A stretch of DNA of 64,000 bases from Ottelia alismoides (taxonomy: Eukaryota > Streptophyta > Magnoliopsida > Alismatales > Hydrocharitaceae), in NCBI GenBank assembly GCA_037367405.1, contig JAZKJV010000085.1, forward strand, positions 62,001 through 126,000, in the 5' to 3' direction. Every line of letters starts with the position of its first letter. Position 1 is the first letter of the stretch. The translations under genes and the position numbers were made by a program. This document shows positions 58,801-64,000 of the stretch, in pieces. The notes under the pieces are model-generated. The model was not told where the DNA came from. It saw only the letters and a program-made list of their open reading frames with translations, and searched no databases.

Positions 58801-59226
58801 GGACCTTGCTGCATTCGTCCGCCCGAGTGGATAGTACTTGTTCAAGTACTCGGTGCGGAGCTGCTCCCAGGTGTATACAAACTTCCCTAGATGTTTCAGC
58901 CAGGCGGCTGCTCTATCTGCCAGTGAAAAAGGGAAGGCCATCATCCGAATTGTATCTTGGTCCACACGACGGTCGTGGACAGTGCTGCAGATCATCAAAA
59001 ACTCCTGGAGATGGAGGTGGGGTTCCTCAGTGGCGAGTCCATGAAAGTGAGGAAGCATCTGCAGAGTGTTCGGAGGGAACTTGAAATCCCCCACGATAGC
59101 AGGTATCACCACCCACTGGTGCATCAGTGTAGATCCGGGGTTGTGAAGTTCCCGCATCGGTCTTGCTGCGGCAGCGGCTGCCTGCTGCTGCGGCTGCTGC
59201 TGCGGCTGCTGCCTCTGCCTCTGCAT
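52825..59226 (-). CDS. Athila-type Gag-Pol polyprotein
   Basis: 2133 codons without a stop. Domains by residue: retrotransposon Gag about 50-230; a Gln/Pro-rich region 320-510 where a CCHC knuckle would be expected but none is seen; a linker with GGTEAT-type repeats 621-690; aspartic protease LLDSGSSI, Asp 861; an acidic linker 970-1180 with three more GGTEAT-type repeats; reverse transcriptase about 1240-1480 with YRRLNQ and FMDDF 1416-1420; RNase H about 1555-1690 (D1565, E1604 or E1606, D1631); integrase with His1773/His1780-1781/Cys1811/Cys1814 and D1843, D1902, E1938. The polyprotein forms particles, copies and integrates the element. The Met at 59226 lies inside a GCN repeat and is probably not the true start: the Gag N-terminus appears to be in another frame upstream. 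Confidence 0.9.
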   Translation of the reverse strand: MQRQRQQPQQQPQQQAAAAAARPMRELHNPGSTLMHQWVVIPAIVGDFKFPPNTLQMLPHFHGLATEEPHLHLQEFLMICSTVHDRRVDQDTIRMMAFPFSLADRAAAWLKHLGKFVYTWEQLRTEYLNKYYPLGRTNAARSLINNFSMLPNEQFHEAWERFRELLDRCPHHDISKPNLVQSFFSGLTPELQGLVNASCGGSYFAKDHNQVWAIFEEMSENYMVMSQTRLYTQRVQPPGPVQYQRIARVDAGPSSSSTVAAAQAESAAADMGIISEKLDRMEIIEKKQCQGITQMEEMAQTLSDMKTQLLCLQEAQTAPQPRLLSRGDSGGSRSSSQRSSSLQQPRQVHLVQAEPYQQQQPSYQSPPSPDLQMVVYQPDQPLDVLPPAPYDAEPLMDVNGIWYDRPQPGIRRDHPGFRWGNGGNQPQQQPAGQGGQYSQQRDHQQPPAYQPHQPSSFVSRPYQQQGQSWRREQQAHQQQHHSSYPSQPQQHQVQQPHYQRGNPSGSHESPAMDDLARLFTEQQATFRREMDEFRQEMRDLMRGKAAIPAQIEPNPNNLKRKSEQVVHTEPTTSSDSFDVISSDIFDADFVTLRSGRRPAGGASSERQHEESSRAPDEEEESGTEAAHHDDGGTDATRDADSPGGTEAAISPDRGGGTDATRRAEPASGTEAARRLHVEPARGGTEATNIYSDRNVVFPRINVSRNSDFNKGKGLVYSDPTVMNDVCEDPVIEPSRPIPSPSSEKDPVIPFPRALELGKGKKKEKDPKKREKEEFSQSMIDRFHIQLTLNEALQHIPLLQRSLRDRTTVRRTKRNKTAEIHVLTKATCYAIQNHLPTKRPDLGAPYVRCQISEQRFDRTLLDSGSSINLLPAALLHHLELGTLGQSRTYLQFADRSIKRPKGLLRDVVVTIQGLQFPVDFVVLDMETPDSLTDSPIILGRPFLATAKAVTDHDSGKVYFRVQGESIQIETVKDHRARSRSRSHGSTDSEQLTDIEPDIHQDCDFVITDDEAAWADPAAQTILSYSDTADAEMIAEDSLESTALVQDTIESAESDLDRDTISSDGGTEATLLYGGADATLFSGGTDATESDIDPSDSESDWVDCDDQMPDLDPPEPTEEEVEAKQTRDIVEDPPSPDPVCESSLSFSQANLAELSAYTHLLQKPDLPAPSCPELKPLPTSLKYRFLAGESEMYPVIISADLTGEQESRLMEVLEKNHKAIGWSVADLHGISPSLCSHHIYLEEGAKPSREFQRRLNPNLREVVMKEISKWWSADFIYPISDSKWVSPLHVVPKKTGITTVISESGEEIATRVPTSWRVCVDYRRLNQATKKDHFPLPFIDQIIERLAGKSHYCFLDGYSGYNQVAIAPEDQEKTTFTCPFGTYAFRRMPFGLCNAPATFQRCMLSIFSDMVGECLEVFMDDFSVYGDGFDSCLGCLDRVLQRCIDTRLVLSWEKSHFMVTQGTVLGHIISNRGMEVDPAKVDVIRKLTPPSNLKQLRSFLGHVGFYRRFIHDFSKIARPLTDLLTKDTELLVDDKCLSSFETLQQCVIEAPVLQPPDWSLPFEIMTDASDFAVGAVLGQRRDGVPFAIHYASRTLDSAQRNYTVTEKEMLAVVFALDKFRSYIIGSRVTLYTDHTAIRYLMSKKDAKARLTRWILLLQEFDIEIKDKPGVKNVVADHLSRLEQPEDSEQIDPICDTFPDEAILAIASLPWYADIVNFLVAGKVPQDWPKQKIDTFLAKAKSYHWEDPILYHEGGDSIWRRCIPQEEHHSVLTYCHKLEAGGHHSGRRTAQKVLQSGLWWPTLFKDSDEFVKRCTDCQRMGTCGQRDMMPMQPIHFCEVFDAWGIDFMGPFPKSQGFEYILLAVDYVSRWVEAIPARAADAKTVCRFLKKNIIMRFGVPRVLISDGGSHFINDQVKALASEFGIDHRVATPYHPQTNGLAEVSNREIKNILQKVVRPDRKNWSQLLDSVLWAYRTSFKTPLGTSPFRLVYGKPCHLPVELRHKSLWAVTDILMDPNGIGDQRRAELAALEELRDAAFSNSLHYKEKVKEWHDSHISHKHFEIGQKVWLFDARLRLFPGKLQSKWKGPYLVRKVHDNGSIDISELSSESTFRVNGQRLKPFLDHEPRDVIIAAIHFA

Positions 59227-59671
59227 CAGCGTCAGGAATGTCCTCCGGCTCGCTCGGCTCTTCTCGCTCTCTTCGGAGTCTCTCCAACTCCCTCCTCATC
59301 TCTATCATGAATGCCCCCTGATCGCGTAACTGTTGCTGAACTGTCTCTAATGACGCGATCAGGGTGGAGTTAATCGCTCCCTGATCTAAGACAAAATGTT
59401 CGGGCTGGCGATCGTCTGAACTGCCGGCTCCGGCCATAGGGATGTCTGCAAAATCAGATGAGCCTAACTCAGGTTCAGTCAAATGAATTCGTCTTTCCTC
59501 GGGCTCATGTCTCTCAGTAGCAGAAGAAAGGGGATCGAGGGGGAACACGGTGGAATCGAACTCGGGCCCGGAGAGCTGGTCTCGACTCTCACGGGCCAAC
59601 CTAGATGATGGAGAAGACGCGCCTGAAAGCGGTGCAGCCAGAGGCTGCCTAAGAGATCGTCTACCCATCAT
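59150..59671 (-). pseudogene. N-terminal part of Gag in a shifted frame
   Basis: From ATG codons at 59671 and 59668 a frame reads MGRRSLRQP and continues through an acidic, coiled-coil-like stretch (LRDQGAFMIEMRRELERLRR) into an Ala-rich tract. It then leaves the Gag frame. The Gag-Pol frame picks up from the same Ala/Gln repeat one base out of phase, near 59178-59190. A one-base length change in the GCN repeat explains this; programmed frameshifting is an alternative I cannot exclude. Frame quality and position make it a plausible real Gag start. Confidence 0.6.
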
Positions 59672-60950
59672 CTTGATCTTGGCGAGTTGAGCGGATGGGA
59701 TCTGGAGAAAATATGATAGCAAGCAAACCCCCGGTTCACCAACACAACACAATCTGAAGACCGTGAAAGATCGGTCAATTTATCTTGTCAATTTTATTTG
59801 GTGAACATACAAGATATCAGAGCGATTACGTGACCTGCTGGGATACCCGATACTCTCTCAACCGACTGTCCCGCACAGAAGAGTCGGTAATCAGTCGAGA
59901 TGAGCACCGGAGGGCTTTACCTAGTGTTCGGGTCACTCTCTCGCACAATCAAACCATACAATGAGGGGGTTGCTCTCCCCAAGACAAATTTTTAATGTGA
60001 GTGTCTTTTAGGGTCAATAATGTTATCCAGTCCCAAATTTTTTTTTTTTTTGTTTTTCTTTTTAAAAATTTTTTTCAAAATAAATACAAGCGGCCTAACG
60101 ATTTTTCCGATTCTCCTGATGATTAAGCCAAAAACAGAGGGAGAAGACGAAAAAGCCGATGCACGGAGAAATCAATGATGCATGCAGAGAAAGACATGCG
60201 TACCTTGTCTCCAGCACTCTACATGCAAGTGATCCGCGCAGAATTTAAAGACAGAATTAAACTACCTAAATGGTGCAGCGAGAAAAACCGAGTCCTAGAT
60301 GAGCAACTTCTATTGATCGTGAAGAACAATAGTTAGCTAATCGAATTGAGTCCGGAGTCCGGTCTTGGGAGTCACTCGGTGCCCGCCACAACGGGTCCTG
60401 CCAGCGCTGTATGTGACTCCTCACGGCACGTGGTCTCAAATCCAATTTCACTAACTTTTTCAATGAATTTTATTAAGGTCCAATTACGTTCTATAGGAAC
60501 AGATATTCTATTAGGTGTTTGGGCCTTAGAAATCTACGTCACAATCAACAAAAATTCCTAAATCTAGGGGCTCGAGGAAAACCGCGTAAACACCGGAAAA
60601 GGCAGCTAGCTATAAAACCACGATAAAAGCCGCGAAAATCCAAATGGGTCCCCCGAGCACACCGGTGCTCGGCGAAACAGACCCGCTAAGTTACAATTGT
60701 CCACAAATGTCCAAAGTTCAAGTCCTAAATTATTACAACAAGAATAATGTTCTCTCTCTCTCTGAAATAAAAACTTCTTCTCCTCTCTCTCTCTCTTCCT
60801 GCTCTTCTTCCCGTGCGGGTCCTCAAAAAGTGTACTCCTAGTCTTCCAAGCGGTACCTCGCACAAAAAATGAGAAAGAGAAAGTGTCAGAAAACAGTTAT
60901 AATGTAGAGAGACAAAAATACAAGAATGAAAACTGACTACAAAGCCGTGC
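59672..60950 (-). other. Untranslated leader of the Athila-type element
   Basis: About 1.28 kb between PBS and Gag with no convincing frame. It contains a T-run at about 60038-60066 and (CT)n/(GA)n runs at about 60750 and 60785. Confidence 0.7.
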
Positions 60951-60968
60951 TCCCCGGCAACGGCGCCA
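60951..60968 (-). promoter_or_regulatory. Primer binding site of the Athila-type element
   Basis: TGGCGCCGTTGCCGGGGA on minus, three bases inside the 5' LTR boundary; complementary to the 3' end of tRNA-Asp as I recall it for Athila elements. Confidence 0.88.
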
Positions 60969-60971
60969 TTC

Positions 60972-63900
60972 TGATGACCGAATAGTTCGTCACGAGAGAT
61001 CAAGGGAGATAAATAACAGGTCGTTGCGACCTCAATCCCTCGAAGATCGATCAACAAGAAAAATCAATCACTCAAATAAGATAAAACAAGCAAGCACACA
61101 ATAGAGCGATCTAGCTATTGGTTTAACCTGGTATAGCTCCCAGGGTCGAACTCAAGGAGCACAGATTGGCCTTGCGGCCTACGATGCAGTCAGAAATCCA
61201 GAAGAGTTTTTTTTTTATGGTTTTTATTTGTTTTTATATTTTTTTAGAATTTTTTAATGAAGAGAGAAATAAGAGAAAGTAAATACAAGCGGACTTCAAC
61301 AATTTATACAACACACAAAAATGATGCAAAAATTAAGGAAAATTGGTTTTTAGGTTTTTTAAGTTTTTTACTGTTTTTGGTGAATTTTTGGAATTTTTCT
61401 AATGGGCAAATTAATTATTAAAAATCAAACAATGCGACAAACAAAGGGTACTGTCCAGCAAGGCTTAGGATCCAAAAATAAAATACTCTTGGATCTCAAA
61501 AAGCCCTAGAGGTAATTTTCCTATAATCTAGAAAGATTAAGGAAAATTTAGGCACCCTAATTATTGTTTTTGGATTTTTAATTTATTTACTACAATTTTT
61601 ATGGGTTTTTAAGGGTTTTTCAATTTTTAGGTTTTTTTAAGTGATGAAACTTAGCCAAAATTGGCTAGAAAATCAAACAAACAGTAAACAACAAGTCCTA
61701 ATTTTTTTAGAATTTTTGGTTGAGTTTTTATATTTTTTTGGTATTTTTAAAGTCAAACAGTAGCAAAAAGGGAGGTTTTTGAATTTTTAAAAATAATAAA
61801 TGAAATCCAAAATGTCCCCAAAAATCATAGAAATTCCTACACCATGGCAGGAGCCATGTGTCAAAATTTCATTGGATTTGGAGGTCGTTTGATATTTTAT
61901 TCAAAAATAAAGGTGGGGCACTGTGCACAGGGACCTAAGTGCAAATACCCAAAAGTTCTGGGGTCCTGGTGCAAAATACCCAAGAAATCACGTGCCAAGC
62001 ACGTGTCTGGGGCACACAGGGACCAAATGGTAATAAAAATAAGTTTCGAGGGCTTATTGGTAACAAGTACCAAAAGTCCAGGGACTTATATGCAAATAAC
62101 CCAAAATAATTCGCACATGTGCAAATAAAGTGCTCACAGGGGCATATTTGCAAATAAACAAAAGTTTTCATTCATTGCATAACATCCAGAACTACAAGGC
62201 ATAAATTGCAAATAACCCAACAAAACACGTGCCCAAGCACGTGGGTCTCTACTGGCAGGGGTATAAATGCAATTAAAATTAAGCGCGAGGGTCTCTATGC
62301 AAATCTCCCAGAAAATAAACAACGTGAATTAAAAGTTACAGGACTAAACTGAAATAAACCAACTACGAGGGGGCCCTATGATATTTACCCCTTTATTAGC
62401 CGACGGTCGGATAGGCGCCACGTGGGTGATCTGACGGCTGGGAACGAATGGCGCTTTACTCCTTCGGCCTTCGGCTCTGATCGACGGTCGAGAGAGAGAC
62501 ACGTGGACGATCGAGCGGTGCTGGGCTCGGGTGCCTCTCTCCTCGGCTGCAACGGTCCAGATGAGCTCCTCGGGTGAATCGACGGCTGCTGCTCCTCGAT
62601 AGATGGACGCTCAGGATCAGAACTGGAGCGAGGTCTTCATCGGACGGCTCTGGAAGGTGGAGGAAGAACTGATGGCCGGCGAACTTCGCCGGCCTCCTAC
62701 GTGCACTCCGGTCCTCCTCAGCTGCGCCTGAAGGTCGGAGAAGCTCCGCTGGACGATCCCGCAGCTGCTGGTGGTGGCCAAAAGCCCAACCGAGCCCTGG
62801 AGGGGCTCCGGCGAGACCTGGCGGCTCGAAGCTCCTGGCTGAATGGACTGGAGGCTCAGACACCTCCTTTGGACCTGCAAAATGGTCAAGAAGCTTCGCG
62901 GGTCGAGGGCAAAGTGCCTCGACCCGGTTAGGTGGCGTGAAGGTGAACGGTGCGGTGGCGCGAAAGAGCTCCGGCGAGGCGACGGCGGTGGAGCTCGACT
63001 CCCAGATCCTGTGCGATCTGGGTTGTGCGAATAGGTGAAGAAGGTGCGTGAGGGGATTGCGAAGGTGATGAGCGAGTCGGATGATCGAGAGGATACGCGA
63101 GGTGGTCGGAATCGAAGATGTACGTCGGAGATGAAATTTGGGCGTAATCGGAAATTAAGCTAAATGGAAGGTCGAATCGGGTACCTGATGGCTGAAGTAG
63201 ACTGTGCTGGAGCTGGGCTTGCTCCTGGTCGTAGCTTCGAAGGGCGTCAAGGCCTGAAGCTCGATGCTCAACACCGGCGGCGGAGCAAGTACGGCGAAGT
63301 ACGCCGGATCGATGGGTACGCTTCCTCGCCTCACTGCAACAAGGGCTAACGCTCGCTGTCACTCAGGCGGAGCCAATGGAGGTCACGGGGAAGGAAGAGA
63401 AGGGCCAAAGATGCGGCGCGGAGGCGGCGGAGGTGATGGTTATATAGAGTGACCGGGGCGATTAGGGTTGAGGGTGGACAGCGATGGAAAGCGTCGATTT
63501 GATGGCGGAAGATCCGGCGAGGGAGAGGGATGAACGGCGAAGACTCCGGGCGCGGGGGTTGAGTGGGTGACAGCCTGGAGCGCGTGGGAAAAATCGGGGA
63601 AGAGGGGCGCGGCGCGCGTTGTCCAGAATAGGAAGGAGTCGCGGGGGAGTTGACCGGGGTCAACATTCCCCCGTGGACCAACCAGGAGCGGCCACGTGTG
63701 CTGGGTTTTTGTTTTATTTTTTTAGGGTAGAAATAGGCCGAATTAGAGAAAACTCAAAACATGAAATATTTTTCTTTTATTTTTTTCTATTTTTTGGTGA
63801 TTTTTATTTAATTTTTGGAAATAAAAATAGGTTAGCTCTATATATAGGTATATGTACACTATATGGATTTTTATTTTTGATTTTTTTATTTGTTATTTTT

Positions 63901-64000
63901 ATGAATTTTTATGCTCTTTTTGTATTTTATTTATTTACAACATAAAATATGGAATAAAAGAATATTTTTATTTTATTTTCATCACTTATATACAAGGGTG
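60972..64000 (-). repeat. 5' LTR of the Athila-type element (partial)
   Basis: 3029 bp visible; about 620 bp more is expected beyond the edge. TATA box (TATATAA on minus) at 63440-63446. Nearly identical to 47125-50773. Confidence 0.93.

Larger units (their letters stand above)
47125..64000 (-). mobile_element. Athila-type Ty3/Gypsy retrotransposon, young (runs off window)
   Basis: Minus-strand element with 3' LTR 47125-50773, internal region 50774-60971 and 5' LTR from 60972 past the edge. The LTRs begin TGATGAATACC and end GGTCATCA on minus. Over the 3.03 kb that can be compared I see two substitutions and about seven one-base length changes, mostly in homopolymers, so insertion was recent. 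The PBS is tRNA-Asp-like. Domain order Gag-PR-RT-RH-IN is that of Ty3/Gypsy. The RT (FMDDFSVYG, LGHVGFYRRFI) and IN (WGIDFMGPFP) styles and the very long LTRs fit Athila. No env-like frame follows pol. If complete it would span roughly 17.5 kb. The left target duplication would be GCGAC (47120-47124). Confidence 0.93.

Overview
The window is a transposable-element nest from a large plant nuclear genome. The evidence is Ty1/Copia elements primed by initiator-Met tRNA, an Athila-type Ty3/Gypsy element with very long LTRs, plant L1-type LINE sequence, hAT and Mutator MITEs with proper target duplications, and a plant mobile domain pseudogene. It suggests an angiosperm; I cannot name the species. 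I find no intact host gene, no tRNA or rRNA gene and no CRISPR array. Nearly all long open frames belong to mobile elements.

Layout. 1-1346: 3' part of a non-autonomous Copia-type element (C). 1352-4140: frameshifted LINE on the minus strand. 4202-4609: hAT MITE with 8-bp TSD. 4618-5303 and 7432-7975: old Copia relic on minus, split by non-autonomous element A (5309-7431, TSD ATTAT). 8290-9100 and 12729-13948: old Copia relic on plus, split by related element B (9330-12008, TSD CATCC), a 146-bp solo LTR and a short non-LTR insertion with 13-bp TSD. 14.1-19.9 kb: mostly non-coding, with microsatellites, a hAT-like MITE and a GC-rich island between long inverted repeats. 19936-20152: CGATAT-rich MITE. 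20191-21525: tandem array of a tiny LTR retrotransposon, four LTRs and three internal segments. 21.5-27.7 kb: AT-rich relics, including a Copia gag/protease relic and a foldback element.

27693-33524: a structurally complete Copia element (302/303-bp LTRs, TSD ATAAC, PBS, PPT, full gag-pol). Its LTRs differ only by one A, but the frame has two stop codons. 33.6-34.5 kb: plant mobile domain pseudogene containing a solo LTR of the 20-21.5 kb family. 34.9-38 kb: Mutator-type MITE, tRNA-derived SINE and second CGATAT MITE. 38.2-46.1 kb: degenerate long LTRs on minus, including an old relative of the Athila element. 46904-47124: LTR fragment related to the Copia LTR of 27.7 kb, cut by the Athila element.

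47125 to the window end: a young Athila-type Gypsy element on minus. Its 3' LTR is 47125-50773 and its 5' LTR runs from 60972 past the window edge. It has a 2133-residue gag-pol frame at 52825-59226, an upstream gag N-terminal frame offset by a frameshift, a tRNA-Asp-like PBS and a typical PPT. Its 3' untranslated region carries three near-perfect hairpins, each joined to a PPT-like G-tract.

The elements record an order of insertion: old relics first (LINE, Copia, Gypsy LTRs), then A/B/C, MITEs and solo LTRs into them, and most recently the Copia at 27.7 kb and the Athila element. Regulation visible here is confined to LTR promoters (TATA boxes), primer binding sites and polypurine tracts.
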